Part shown: piece by piece, positions 17,031 through 25,761 of the stretch
Layout: each line of letters starts with the position of its first letter
How positions within the stretch are numbered: position 1 is the stretch's first letter
Assembly: GCF_038630985.1 (NCBI RefSeq)
Contig: NZ_CP152049.1
Span: 5,228,501-5,292,500, forward strand
Direction of reading: 5' to 3'
Origin: Paenibacillus sp. FSL H8-0548
Lineage (GTDB): Bacteria; Bacillota; Bacilli; Paenibacillales; Paenibacillaceae
Length of the DNA stretch: 64,000 nucleotides
Program-made: the position numbers and the translations under genes
The notes under the pieces: model-generated
Told to the model about the DNA's origin: nothing
Database searches by the model: none
The model's input: the letters and a program-made list of their open reading frames with translations, nothing else

Positions 17031-17810
17031 TTAGTGGCGGGAAATAGGCATTCGGGCGCGTTAAGAACGCATAGGTGCTTATGGCAGCAAAACAGCTTAC
17101 GTTCTTGAGTGATAAGCACCTATGTGTGCTTATTGGGTCTAATTAGTGGCGGGAAATGGGCATTCGGGCGCGTTAAGAACGCATAGGTGCTTATGGCAGC
17201 AAAACAGCTTACGTTCTTGAGTGATAAGCACTTATGTGTGCTTATTGGGTCTAATTAGTGGCGGGAAATGGGCATTCGGGCGTGTTAAGAACACATAGGT
17301 GCTTATGGCAGCAAAACAGCTTACGTTCTTGAGTGATAAGCACCTATGTGTGCTTATTGGGTCTAATTAGTGGCGGGCTACGGGCATTCGGGCGCGTTAA
17401 GAACGCATAGGTGCTTATGGCAGCAAAACAGCTTACGTTCTTGAGTGATAAGCACCTATATGTGCTTATTGGGTCTAATTAGTGGCGTGAAAAGGGCATT
17501 CGGGCGCGTTAAGAACACATAGGTGCTTATGGCAGCAAAACAGCTTACGTTCTTGAGTGATAAGCACCTATGTGTGCTTATTGGGTCTAATTAGTGGCGT
17601 GAAAAGGGCATTCGGGCGCGTTAAGAACGCATAGGTGCTTATGGCAGCAAAACAGCTTACGTTCTTGAGCGATAAGCACCTATGTGTGCTTATTGGGTCT
17701 AATTAGTGGCGGGAAATGGGCATTCGGGCGTGTTAAGAACACATAGGTGCTTATGGCTGCAAAACAGCTTACGTTCTTGAGTGATAAGCACTTATTTGGA
17801 CTTAACCCTC
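17031..17810 (+). repeat. Seven tandem 112-bp units
   Basis: TTAGTGGCG recurs at 17031, 17143, 17255, 17367, 17479, 17591 and 17703, an exact 112-base period; the last unit is cut at its end. Each unit can fold as CGCATAGGTGCTTAT / ATAAGCACCTATGTG around a 30-base loop, plus a smaller hairpin GCGTT-AAG-AACGC. Units 3 and 7 read GTGTT-AAG-AACAC, a paired change. No coding frame spans the units. This fills the 16976-17810 gap. Confidence 0.93.
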
Positions 17811-17844
17811 TGTCAAGAAAGTAGACACTAAATAAGAGTATTTA

Positions 17845-18213
17845 GCTAATCTTTTTGTAGTACATTTCCTCAAAACGGACGGGCGATTCGTAGCCTAAAG
17901 AACCATGGATTCTCTTTCGGTTGTACAAGTGTTCAATGTACTCAAACAGCTCTTGTTACGCTTGGGCTTTTGTTTTGAAACGCGTATAGTAAAAACTCTT
18001 TCTTCAGCACGCTGTGGAACGACTCGATGCAGGCGTTATTGTAACAATTGCCTTTCCGGCTCATGATCGCTCCCATACGGTATTCCTAAGAGGCACACGA
18101 TTTCCTTTTCCTTCTCCTGCAGCCATTTGTAGTAACCACTCCGTGATACATCAAGTAAGTTACACATCTTCTCCGGTTGAAACTCGGGCGATGATCTTCG
18201 ACAAACTGGAACC
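17845..18213 (-). pseudogene. Internally deleted IS3-family orfB (transposase)
   Basis: Just after the orfA stop, minus-strand frames give an OrfB N-terminal piece ([20 protein letters not shown]). After a jump and frame change comes the C-terminal piece [20 protein letters not shown] with the last glutamate of the DDE triad, then FEYIEHLYNRKRIHGSLGYE. An in-frame stop follows FKTKAQA. The central catalytic aspartates are missing, so this cannot encode active transposase. Confidence 0.85.
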
Positions 18214-18510
18214 TTATTTCCTTTCTTTGCTGAAGAAGTGCATGGCCTTTTTTAGAATCGCGATCTCTTCTTTAAGATCCTCAATCTCGGTGGCCTGCTC
18301 CTCAATTCTATGGTCTTTTTGACGGATGGCTTCACGATCGACTAATGGTTCATTTTCAAACTTACGATGTTTCGCTAACCATTGATGTAACGTTTCCGCT
18401 GGAATGTTTAGTTCTTCTGCTATCTGCGGCACACTCTTTGTCTGCTCTTGAATGTACTGGACGGTCTTTTCTTTAAACTCATCACTATACTGTTGTCTGC
18501 TCTCACCCAT
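18214..18510 (-). CDS. IS3-family OrfA (HTH protein)
   Basis: 98-residue transposase subunit A: helix-turn-helix [20 protein letters not shown] (about 26-45), then a leucine-zipper-like coiled coil ([20 protein letters not shown]). GAGGTGTCTAGT supports ATG 18510; a GTG at 18519 is possible. The normal -1 frameshift partner orfB is destroyed, so this protein alone should not transpose the element. Confidence 0.88.
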   Translation of the reverse strand: MGESRQQYSDEFKEKTVQYIQEQTKSVPQIAEELNIPAETLHQWLAKHRKFENEPLVDREAIRQKDHRIEEQATEIEDLKEEIAILKKAMHFFSKERK

Positions 18511-18644
18511 ACTAGACACCTCTTCCTCTTTGTTATTTATTATCTGCCTACTCTTATGAAGTGTCCACTTTTTATTCTAGCTGCAATGGGTGCTTAATGT
18601 CATAAAGCAGCAGGCGGCGTTTCTTGTGCTCAAGATCAAAAAAG

Positions 18645-18687
18645 AAAAACAGCTGAGCAGATATAGCTATTCTGCTCAGCTGTTTTT
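18645..18687 (-). terminator. Terminator, probably of the unknown gene at 18736
   Basis: AAAAACAGCTGAGCAGA and TCTGCTCAGCTGTTTTT with a nine-base loop; a perfect 17-bp stem that could act in both directions. Confidence 0.85.
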
Positions 18688-18735
18688 GCTGCATTCATTC
18701 TTTCCTTCAAATCGGGATGCTTCTTATGTATAGGT

Positions 18736-19140
18736 TCAATGAGAATCCCATAAATCATTTCTTTTCGGATAATAGCGTGAATTCCAGTTTGCCATATTAT
18801 AATTTGATTCGAACAAAACGCTTGCAGACCACGAATTTGCACTGGATCGAACAGAGAAATCATACAAAATTTCGCCATGCGTCCAATCTTTACGATATTT
18901 CAGCGATTCAATTGCCAATTGCTTAAAGGCTTGCACCTGCAGAGCAGTCAATCCCTTATCCATACTCTCAAGCTTCCCGTTTTTGCTTTCAATGGGATGA
19001 TGCTTTACCCCAAATTTTCCTACCGCGTTATTTCTGATGTTAATTAACACAGTACCTGCCGTTGCATTAGTCAATTCACCCTCAAGCTGTCGAAACACAA
19101 ACTCCACTTGACGAGCGAGCGAAACAGAATCCATTTGCAT
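18736..19140 (-). CDS. Protein of unknown function
   Basis: 134 residues, mixed alpha/beta composition, no signal peptide or membrane segment. It begins MQMDSVSLARQVEFVFRQLE and ends NSRYYPKRNDLWDSH. AGGAGG lies nine bases before the ATG, so it is likely real. Family not recognised. Beyond its stop the +1 frame stays open to 18636 with plausible composition, so a frameshift near the 3' end is possible but unproven. It stands alone between the IS remnant and short repeats. Confidence 0.65.
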   Translation of the reverse strand: MQMDSVSLARQVEFVFRQLEGELTNATAGTVLINIRNNAVGKFGVKHHPIESKNGKLESMDKGLTALQVQAFKQLAIESLKYRKDWTHGEILYDFSVRSSANSWSASVLFESNYNMANWNSRYYPKRNDLWDSH

Positions 19141-19383
19141 ACTAATTATCCTCCTTTATGATTTTATAGGCGTTAGTTACCACGTATGACTTAAGGCATA
19201 TTATATAGTTCTTTTCTATCATTTTCAACAATTAATTTAAAAATATTTTATCATTCGACATATTTATTTAGATTATTTTAAATATAATTACTTTTATAAC
19301 CATATTTAAATAAATGTATATGCATTCCCGAAAATAAAAATGAATCTTTCGGAGAGGAAATACAATCCTAGTAATAGTTATGA

Positions 19384-19430
19384 CAAGGTGAACCAACTGT
19401 CGCCGTCCTTTAAAGGCAAAACTCGTTTCG
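19384..19430 (+). repeat. Half copy of the 99-bp element
   Basis: CAAGGTGAACC, CTGTCGCCGTCCTTT and CTCGTTTC match the second hairpin of the 99-bp element with changes; the first hairpin is absent. It abuts the 71-bp inverted-repeat element. The remaining 19141-19380 and 19510-19700 is A/T-rich DNA in which I see no gene. Confidence 0.55.
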
Positions 19431-19437
19431 CAGTGAT

Positions 19438-19508
19438 ATATAAGTTGAACTTAAAAAATGATCTTCTCGCGCAGCGACCAAAACGTAAATGTGTAGTTCA
19501 ACTTATAT
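19438..19508. mobile_element. 71-bp internal-deletion derivative of the 194-bp inverted-repeat element
   Basis: Ends are ATATAAGTTGAACT and its exact complement AGTTCAACTTATAT. The left 23 bases and the right part (ATGATCTTCTCGCGCAGCG onward) match the 194-bp copies at 34456 and 59087; about 123 internal bases are missing. Confidence 0.8.
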
Positions 19509-19768
19509 ATTAATAATTCCTACTTTTGACTCATTATAACTAATCAAAAATATACGAAAGATCGATGTAATATTTTAAACGAAACTTTATCTCTTTAACG
19601 GTAATGGTATCATTTTCTAATTATGGCTACACCGAAAACGTCTTTAGTATTTTCCGAAACGCCGCTTGCGCCCATTATTTTTATTAATATTTACAAATCG
19701 ACAATTATAGACCAATTTCGCATCAGATGCTATAATGTGGATATTCTATTAAAAGGAGCGCTTACATA

Positions 19769-21034
19769 ATGATCCAATGGTACTATTCTCTTTCTGTACG
19801 AAATAAGCTATTGATCACTTCTTATCTTAATTTAGCGGTGATTGCTCTCATTATGCTTATTATTTTATCCGTATCTGGTGGCTCTCTCACTGCTGGTATT
19901 ATTGTAATTATCATTATGGCAATCGTGACGCTTCCGCTTGTTTCCTTTATCGAGAGAGCGATAAACACCTCCTTTGATGAAGTAAAAGGAACAGCGCTTC
20001 GTATTGCAAAAGGCGACTTTACTCAAAAGATTGATACCAGCAACTCTTCGGCTTTAGGCGAACTTGGCCACTCCTTTAACAGCATGATCGATAAGCTCCG
20101 TGACATTCTAACAGAAACGACGAATATCATCCGGCATGTCTCCGATACCAGTCACAGCATTTTTGACAAAAACAACAATATTAAAATGGCTATGGAGCAG
20201 GTTGCTGCCAGTGCTACTGAGCTTGCAACAGGGGCAAATGAAATTTCCGAGGATGTATCGGAGATGAGCGAGTCGATTACTGAAATTGAAGAAAAGGTAT
20301 CCGACTATGCTAACTCAACGAAAGAGATGAACACTCGCTCCGAGCAAACCCTTCAGCTCGTAGACAAAGGAATGAGGGCGCTCGATGTTCAAGCTGATGG
20401 AATGCGCCGAAACGTTGAGGCAACAGCGCTAGTATCTGCAACCATCGAAGAGCTTGCCCGCAAGGCGCAGGGAATAAGCGCCATTACAACAACAATTTCC
20501 GACATCGCTGAACAAACAAATTTATTATCGCTTAACGCCTCGATTGAAGCAGCTAGAGCTGGCGAACATGGCAGAGGCTTCGCGGTCGTAGCACAAGAGG
20601 TACGCAAGCTTGCTGAGGAATCCAGTGCTTCCACTAAGCAGGTATTCAATTTGGTGAAGAGTATCGATGAAGGAATCAAACAAGCAATTCGCGATATGAA
20701 AACCAATGAAGAGGTCGTTAATATTCAGACAGAGCATATTAAAGAATCAGAGGTTGTATTTGCAGATATTGTTCAAAGCGTTCAATTCATTACAGATAAA
20801 ATATATGTTTTCTCTCAAGAGAGCGATGTTATGCTCGAGAGCGCTCGCAAAATTTCTGGAGCGATCCAAAACATATCCGCTATTACACAGCAATCCGCCG
20901 CCGGCACTGAGCAGGTATCCGCCTCCATGAACGAGCAAATCGCTTCGGTTCAAGCAGTCGTTGAGGAAACCGAGCGCATGCGCACAATGGCAGGTCAGCT
21001 TCTCAAAACAATCAGCGTATTCAAAATGAAATAA
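19769..21034 (+). CDS. Methyl-accepting chemotaxis protein without a periplasmic domain
   Basis: 421-residue chemoreceptor. Two adjacent membrane helices at about 14-55 are separated by only a few residues, so there is no extracellular ligand domain. A HAMP region ([20 protein letters not shown]...) and a long coiled-coil signalling domain follow. The CheA/CheW-contacting tip is [20 protein letters not shown] followed by [20 protein letters not shown]. It likely senses a membrane or cytoplasmic cue. Single gene, preceded by TATAAT at about 19731 and followed by a strong terminator. Confidence 0.94.
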   Translation: MIQWYYSLSVRNKLLITSYLNLAVIALIMLIILSVSGGSLTAGIIVIIIMAIVTLPLVSFIERAINTSFDEVKGTALRIAKGDFTQKIDTSNSSALGELGHSFNSMIDKLRDILTETTNIIRHVSDTSHSIFDKNNNIKMAMEQVAASATELATGANEISEDVSEMSESITEIEEKVSDYANSTKEMNTRSEQTLQLVDKGMRALDVQADGMRRNVEATALVSATIEELARKAQGISAITTTISDIAEQTNLLSLNASIEAARAGEHGRGFAVVAQEVRKLAEESSASTKQVFNLVKSIDEGIKQAIRDMKTNEEVVNIQTEHIKESEVVFADIVQSVQFITDKIYVFSQESDVMLESARKISGAIQNISAITQQSAAGTEQVSASMNEQIASVQAVVEETERMRTMAGQLLKTISVFKMK

Positions 21035-21040
21035 AAAATA

Positions 21041-21089
21041 AAAGACCGTCATTTTCGCTTGAATTAAGCGATCGTGACGGTCTTTTTTT
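21041..21089. terminator. Bidirectional terminator between the MCP and fhuF-like genes
   Basis: AAAGACCGTCA and TGACGGTCTTT arms with a 23-base loop, T tract on the plus strand and A tract before it. Confidence 0.8.
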
Positions 21090-21106
21090 GCATTCATTTC
21101 AACTAG

Positions 21107-21919
21107 CTATACTGGGTTCTTTTCCCGGTATTCTGCGCGGCGGCTTTCACGCTCAGACTCTTTAATTCTCGGACATGTGAAACAATAATCAGCGCCTTCG
21201 ATTAAATAATACAAGCAGCAGGCTGACTTCATTCGAACCTGCTTATCTGAGCAAGCGATTGATTCTATCATTCTAAATTTTATGTTGAATGGATTTTTGC
21301 TTCTTCCAAAAACTGTCCCATCGAGCGATTTCACCAGCGCATACGTTTGAGCAGCCCTTTGCTTCACCTGTTCGCCTTCATCGGAGCTCATTAGGGAATC
21401 ATAGCCATATTGCAATGTGCCCGGAAGCTGGCTCCATAGCATTCCAACCTGCAGCGTACCAACCTTCGCAATCGTCTCAAATACCGGCCTGAGCGTCTGA
21501 GTAAAGAATCGGCTAAGCATTTCCTCGGCCCATTCAGCATACTCCTCCTCTAGCTCAGGGCCCTTCGTTGGCTCTAAATTTTCCATCAGGAAGCTGACCG
21601 TATAATATTCATATCCATTATAGGACGCTTTATAAAGCTGCAAAGTTAAATTGCCAAGTGATACATCCGGAACCTTATTCCAAGCAGAGATCGTATACAT
21701 CAATCCGAGCATCGGTCCTCGAAACCAGCTCGTCATATAAGCTTCACCAACGGAAGATTCCAAACCTTTAATTAAAGGCGTATATAAGTCCAATAGCTGT
21801 TTTACTTTGTTCTCGTCTAATAAATCTACAGCAGGACAGCTAAATACAACATCTTCCTGCTTATTGACCGTTAGACTATAGCTGCTCTCCAGCAGCTTAA
21901 GCATATTCTCATTCATCAC
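21107..21919 (-). CDS. FhuF-like ferric siderophore reductase
   Basis: 270 residues. The C-terminal CC-x10-C-x2-C motif (CCLYYLIEGADYCFTC) is the 2Fe-2S ligand signature of the FhuF family, which reduces ferric iron to release it from siderophores in the cytoplasm. No membrane segments. GTG 21919 or ATG 21916 is the start. It sits 13 bases behind the FAH-family gene in the same operon, an unusual pairing. Confidence 0.85.
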   Translation of the reverse strand: MMNENMLKLLESSYSLTVNKQEDVVFSCPAVDLLDENKVKQLLDLYTPLIKGLESSVGEAYMTSWFRGPMLGLMYTISAWNKVPDVSLGNLTLQLYKASYNGYEYYTVSFLMENLEPTKGPELEEEYAEWAEEMLSRFFTQTLRPVFETIAKVGTLQVGMLWSQLPGTLQYGYDSLMSSDEGEQVKQRAAQTYALVKSLDGTVFGRSKNPFNIKFRMIESIACSDKQVRMKSACCLYYLIEGADYCFTCPRIKESERESRRAEYREKNPV

Positions 21920-21932
21920 TGTATTCGCCCTC

Positions 21933-22817
21933 TCATGCCATCGTGACGATTAACTCGCCCAAACGCTCAATTTGAACGGCAACGACATCTCCAGATTTCA
22001 AAAATACGCGCTGTTCTTTAGGATAGCCGATAACGACGCCCTCAGGTGTTCCTGTCAAAATAATATCGCCGGGCACAAGCGTCATATGCTTGGATATGTA
22101 GCTTACGATCGAGCGGCATGAGAAAATCATATCTGCTGTATTGGAATGCTGCTTCTGTACGCCGTTTACGCTGCATGAAATGGCAAGCGAGTCAGGATCA
22201 TTGATCTCATCCGCGGTAACAATAAATGGGCCGATCGGAGCAAAGCCATCACAGCTTTTGCCAAGCATCCACTGGGATGTGCGGCGCTGTAAATTCCGTG
22301 CAGATAAATCATTCGCACAGCTGTAGCCAAACACATAATCCAGCGCAGCTTCTTCTTCAACATTTTTGGCGGGTTTTCCTATAATAATAGCAAGCTCCGC
22401 TTCGTAATCAACCTCAGCGCTCGTAAGCGGAAGCTCGACAGTCCCACCATGCCCAGCAAGTGCGTTCGCAAATTTATTAAACAAAATAGGTGAAGTTGGA
22501 ATTTCTGCCTTCGTCTCCTCCGCATGCTTGCGATAATTCAAGCCCACACAAATAATTTTTTGCGGACTAGAAACGACAGGCGCAAAAGAGATCGTTGACT
22601 CATTGTAAATATATGCTGGACTCGGTGTTTCCAATGCCGCCTTTATTACAGCTTCCAGCTGTGTTCTAGCCTCAGTGCCGCCGCCGATAACCGCATCAAT
22701 CGATTGTGGAGCTGTAAGTCCAAGCGCCTGCGATGCAGCCTGAATATCGATAATACCATCCTCGGCTTTGATGCCTAGCTTTACTTGATTCGCATGTATG
22801 AATTGCAGCAGCTTCAT
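21933..22817 (-). CDS. Fumarylacetoacetate hydrolase family protein
   Basis: 294-residue FAH-fold enzyme. Conserved metal and catalytic regions: VGLNYRKHAEE (His), VDYEAELAIIIGK (acidic metal ligands), DLSARNLQ, and PGDIILTGTPEGV. The fold covers acylpyruvate hydrolases, oxaloacetate decarboxylases and catechol-pathway hydrolases, so the substrate stays open. AAAGGAG before the ATG. First gene of the operon with the FhuF-like reductase. Confidence 0.92.
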   Translation of the reverse strand: MKLLQFIHANQVKLGIKAEDGIIDIQAASQALGLTAPQSIDAVIGGGTEARTQLEAVIKAALETPSPAYIYNESTISFAPVVSSPQKIICVGLNYRKHAEETKAEIPTSPILFNKFANALAGHGGTVELPLTSAEVDYEAELAIIIGKPAKNVEEEAALDYVFGYSCANDLSARNLQRRTSQWMLGKSCDGFAPIGPFIVTADEINDPDSLAISCSVNGVQKQHSNTADMIFSCRSIVSYISKHMTLVPGDIILTGTPEGVVIGYPKEQRVFLKSGDVVAVQIERLGELIVTMA

Positions 22818-22957
22818 ATCATAATCTCCTTTGAATGAGAATGAATATCTATTACCATCTTAAGCTTCCTCATTTTCAATGTAAAGCGCATGAAAGCATA
22901 CGAATTGGTTAAAATAGCGGCACAGTACTATATATTTGAGCAGGAGGGCAATTCGAT

Positions 22958-23794
22958 ATGTGGAAAATGCCACACCAACGAAAATTTTGGCTGCAGGTGG
23001 TGTACACAGCTATTCTCGGTTTTTCGCTAATAAGCTTGGCAACCGATTCAATTGCTGCTTCTAGCTTGCAGCAGCAAATACAAACCAAGCCAGCTTCTGA
23101 TGCAAAAAAGCGCAAAACAGCCGGTACATCTTGGGTCACACTCAACAAGCAGTTTCCAAACGCTTTTTTCCTGAATGGGCCTCGTCATAGCATGCGAGTA
23201 GCGCTTACCTTTGATGATGCACCTGATTCTAGATATACGCCGGCTATTTTGGATATTTTAGCCGAGCATCATGTTTGCGCCACTTTTTTTGTCGTTGGAA
23301 ATCGTGCTGCCAAATATCCTTCCATTACGAAACGAATACATAATGAGGGACATGTTATCGGAAATCATTCCTACAACCATTCGGTATTATCCAGCCTTTC
23401 GATGGCAAATTATCAAAACCAAATTTGGAAAACCGATGCCATTATTCAAAGCATCGTCGGCTACTCTCCTCATTTTATCCGGCCTCCATATGGCGAGTTA
23501 TTGCCTCAGCAAGTGAAATGGAGCAAGCAAGCCGGATTTACAATTGTTAATTGGGATGTGGACTCGGTAGACTGGAAAAACAATCCGAGCAGTTCAGTTG
23601 TGCTGCAAAATATAAAAAGCACGCTTCGGCCAGGCTCTATTGTTCTCCAGCATGCTGGAGGAGGAGATAATCAAAATTTAGCCGGCACGCTTGCAGCTTT
23701 GCCTAAGCTCATAAAACTGCTCCAGAGCAAGGGCTATGAACTCGTCACGCTTCCTGAGCTATTGGGTCAAGCCGCTGCCCGCAAGCCTTTATAA
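22958..23794 (+). CDS. Polysaccharide deacetylase (NodB family)
   Basis: 278-residue exported or membrane-anchored carbohydrate esterase family 4 enzyme, probably acting on peptidoglycan. N-terminal hydrophobic anchor (about 10-30). NodB motifs: TFDDAPD (base and metal Asp), HSYNHS (metal His), RPPYG, and DVDSVDW. The last motif is VLQHAG rather than the usual LHD. AGGAGGG before the ATG. The gene runs divergently from the FAH-fhuF operon. Confidence 0.93.
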   Translation: MWKMPHQRKFWLQVVYTAILGFSLISLATDSIAASSLQQQIQTKPASDAKKRKTAGTSWVTLNKQFPNAFFLNGPRHSMRVALTFDDAPDSRYTPAILDILAEHHVCATFFVVGNRAAKYPSITKRIHNEGHVIGNHSYNHSVLSSLSMANYQNQIWKTDAIIQSIVGYSPHFIRPPYGELLPQQVKWSKQAGFTIVNWDVDSVDWKNNPSSSVVLQNIKSTLRPGSIVLQHAGGGDNQNLAGTLAALPKLIKLLQSKGYELVTLPELLGQAAARKPL

Positions 23795-23801
23795 ATAGAA
23801 C

Positions 23802-23845
23802 AAAACCGTTAACCCGCTTAACTATCGCGGAATAACGGTTTTTTT
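23802..23845 (+). terminator. Terminator after the deacetylase gene
   Basis: AAAACCGTTA and TAACGGTTTT arms with T tract; also useable from the other side for the converging gene. Confidence 0.78.
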
Positions 23846-23854
23846 GAAGGAATC

Positions 23855-24502
23855 CTATTTTAAAATAAATACTTTAACGTTTTGAATGCCGAATGACTTA
23901 GCTTGACTTGTAACGCCTGGAACAAAGATATCAATTCGATTTCCTTTAATTGCCCCACCGGTATCGGTCGCTGTAGCGATCATCCCGCCTTTTGGCAATC
24001 CGTTATAATCATAACCAGCAACATAAAGCTTCGTGCCAAGCGGAATTATTTTAGGATCAACAGCGATTGTCCCCACCTTAAGCTTAGCACCAAAATAGTC
24101 GACAGCACCCCATTTACCATTTTCCGCTGCAGCCGCTGTATAGGCAGTAGCTTGTACAAGGAGCGCCTTAGAGTAAGCGTATTCCTTTCCATTCAAAGCA
24201 ATAACTGTCTTAGCATCTTCAGCAGCAGTTGCTTTCACCGTTGAAGCTGATTTTTGAGCAGCTTTAATTTCCGTTTCGTTAGATGGGATTGTAAGCTTGA
24301 TTCCTTTATAAAGGTTTAACGGATCAACCTTTGCATTCGCTTCGAGAAGCTTATCAAGCGGAACATTATATTGTTTCGATAATTTCCAAAATGTATCATT
24401 GTCAATCGAAGTATGTGTTTGTGAAGCTGCGTTAACGGTTCCTGCCGCCATCATGACGGATAATCCAACGATTGCTGCTGCTAAACTGCGTTTTTTAAAC
24501 AT
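23855..24502 (-). CDS. Secreted LysM and 3D-domain cell-wall protein (YocH-like)
   Basis: 215 residues: signal peptide (1-25, cut after VNAA), one LysM domain (about 30-75, NDTFWKLSKQYNVPLDKLLEAN), and a C-terminal 3D domain with VDPKIIPLGTKLYV and DTGGAIKGNRIDIF that carries the catalytic aspartates of lytic transglycosylase-like enzymes. It probably remodels peptidoglycan. AGGAGG before the ATG. The CAP gene lies upstream on the same strand, separated by a terminator. Confidence 0.92.
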   Translation of the reverse strand: MFKKRSLAAAIVGLSVMMAAGTVNAASQTHTSIDNDTFWKLSKQYNVPLDKLLEANAKVDPLNLYKGIKLTIPSNETEIKAAQKSASTVKATAAEDAKTVIALNGKEYAYSKALLVQATAYTAAAAENGKWGAVDYFGAKLKVGTIAVDPKIIPLGTKLYVAGYDYNGLPKGGMIATATDTGGAIKGNRIDIFVPGVTSQAKSFGIQNVKVFILK

Positions 24503-24570
24503 TTAGTAAATCCTCCTGTGCGCTTCCGGAGTTTCACAACTTCGATAGCGTTATTGTTAAAAAAGAGATA

Positions 24571-24595
24571 GTTAAGGGCGCATTGCGCCCTTAAC
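24571..24595 (-). terminator. Terminator after the CAP-domain gene
   Basis: GTTAAGGGCGC and GCGCCCTTAAC with a three-base loop; TATCTCTTTTTT follows on the minus strand. Confidence 0.85.
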
Positions 24596-24625
24596 CCTCA
24601 AGTTCTCTAATCTCTTCAGCTAAAA

Positions 24626-25540
24626 CTAGCCGATAAACATTTGAACCCATTCGCCATTGACATAGCCAACACCGATTTTAGTGAAGTTTCCGCTAAGAAT
24701 GTTCGCACGGTGACCAGGACTATTCATCCAAGCAGTCATTACGTCTTGAGGAGTTTTCTGTCCAGAGGCAATGTTCTCGCCAGCATAGGAATAAGAAACA
24801 CCAAATGAACGCATCATATCAAATGGAGAGCCGTAAGTCGGCGACGTATGGCTGAAGTAGTTGTTCACGTCCATGTCTCTTGCTTTCTCTGTTGCTACTT
24901 TGGTAAGCAAAGCATCACTTGTCAAAGCAGATAATCCAGCATTCGCACGCTCTTTATTAACTAATGTAATTACTTGTGATTGATAATCGCTCAAGCTCTC
25001 AGATCCAGTATTGCCTGTTGTTGTATCATTGCCTGTGCTGCCTCCAGTACTAGGCTGTGTAGGTTTTGTTACCGTACCAGTTTCTGTGCCCGGCTTCGTT
25101 ACTGTTCCAGTTCCTGTGCTTGGCTTCGTTACCGTACCAGTTTCTGTGCCCGGCTTCGTTACTGTTCCAGTTCCTGTGCTTGGCTTCGTTACCGTACCAG
25201 TTTCTGTGCCCGGCTTTGTTACTGTTCCAGTTCCTGTGCTTGGCTTCGTTACCGTACCAGTTCCTGTGCTTGGCTTCGTTACTGTTCCAGTTCCTGCATC
25301 CCCAGCTGAACCGCCTGGCGTTGGCAATTGAATTGTCGTACCATTTAGCAGCTTGCCAAGATCTACACCGTATTTATCTGTAATTTGTTTAATTATATCT
25401 TGGCTAATCGTAAAGGCTTTAAGATTGGAGTATGTTTTCACAGCCGGTGCTGCACCTGCCGTTGGGCCTGTAATTCCTACGCCGATTACTGCTGCTGCGA
25501 TTAAGCTAGCGACACCTACACGTATTGGTTGCATCTTCAT
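24626..25540 (-). CDS. Secreted CAP-domain protein (YkwD-type) with Thr/Gly repeats
   Basis: 304 residues: signal peptide (about 1-31), a short N-terminal region, then a low-complexity linker of TGTVTKP repeats (about 78-165), then a CAP/SCP domain with YFSHTSP, YAGENIASG and MNSPGHRANIL, the usual histidine and glutamate positions. Function of bacterial CAP domains is poorly defined; wall or sporulation-associated roles are likely. The linker is encoded by 60-base tandem repeats. AGGAGGAAATATTC precedes the ATG. Confidence 0.93.
   Translation of the reverse strand: MKMQPIRVGVASLIAAAVIGVGITGPTAGAAPAVKTYSNLKAFTISQDIIKQITDKYGVDLGKLLNGTTIQLPTPGGSAGDAGTGTVTKPSTGTGTVTKPSTGTGTVTKPGTETGTVTKPSTGTGTVTKPGTETGTVTKPSTGTGTVTKPGTETGTVTKPTQPSTGGSTGNDTTTGNTGSESLSDYQSQVITLVNKERANAGLSALTSDALLTKVATEKARDMDVNNYFSHTSPTYGSPFDMMRSFGVSYSYAGENIASGQKTPQDVMTAWMNSPGHRANILSGNFTKIGVGYVNGEWVQMFIG
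25050..25300 (-). repeat. 60-bp coding tandem repeat in the CAP protein linker
   Basis: Near-identical 60-base units encode alternating TGTVTKPGTE and TGTVTKPSTG. The third bases are nearly invariant, suggesting recent expansion and likely length variation between strains. Confidence 0.85.
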
Positions 25541-25761
25541 GAATATTTCCTCCTAATAAAATAAGTTTTTTTATTCAAAACGTCTACGACTGAGGTTCCA
25601 TTCAGCAGCGCATTCGTTTTGTTTGCGCATCGTTCTTCCCGACGCCACTTATCTTACCACGGGGTTTTCACCGATTCATGACACAAAAAATGGTAGAATG
25701 CCGAAAACAGCTAGCAAAACAGCACCGTTACTGCATTATGAGAATATGCTAATGACGAATA

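Larger units (their letters stand above)
17811..18578 (-). mobile_element. Degenerate IS3-family insertion sequence
   Basis: Ends TGTCAAGAAAGTAGACAC (17811-17828) and, on the other strand, AGAATAAAAAGTGGACAC (18561-18578) form imperfect terminal inverted repeats. Inside are an intact orfA and two pieces of orfB. At about 768 bp it is well short of a complete IS3-family element (roughly 1.2-1.5 kb), so it is a non-autonomous deletion remnant. Confidence 0.85.

Noticed and set aside
17031-17810. CRISPR array
   Set aside because: The 112-base units are contiguous with no unique spacers, and no cas genes lie nearby.
18014-18322. Plus-strand frame of 102 codons
   Set aside because: Antisense to the IS3 orfA/orfB remnants, whose protein similarity on the minus strand is clear.
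24980-25383. Three overlapping plus-strand low-complexity frames opposite the CAP gene
   Set aside because: Shadows of the 60-base coding repeat on the other strand; no RBS and periodic composition.
25541-25761. Cyclic-di-AMP (ydaO) riboswitch upstream of the CAP gene
   Set aside because: Such riboswitches often precede wall-enzyme genes, but I could not find the conserved motif blocks in this leader.
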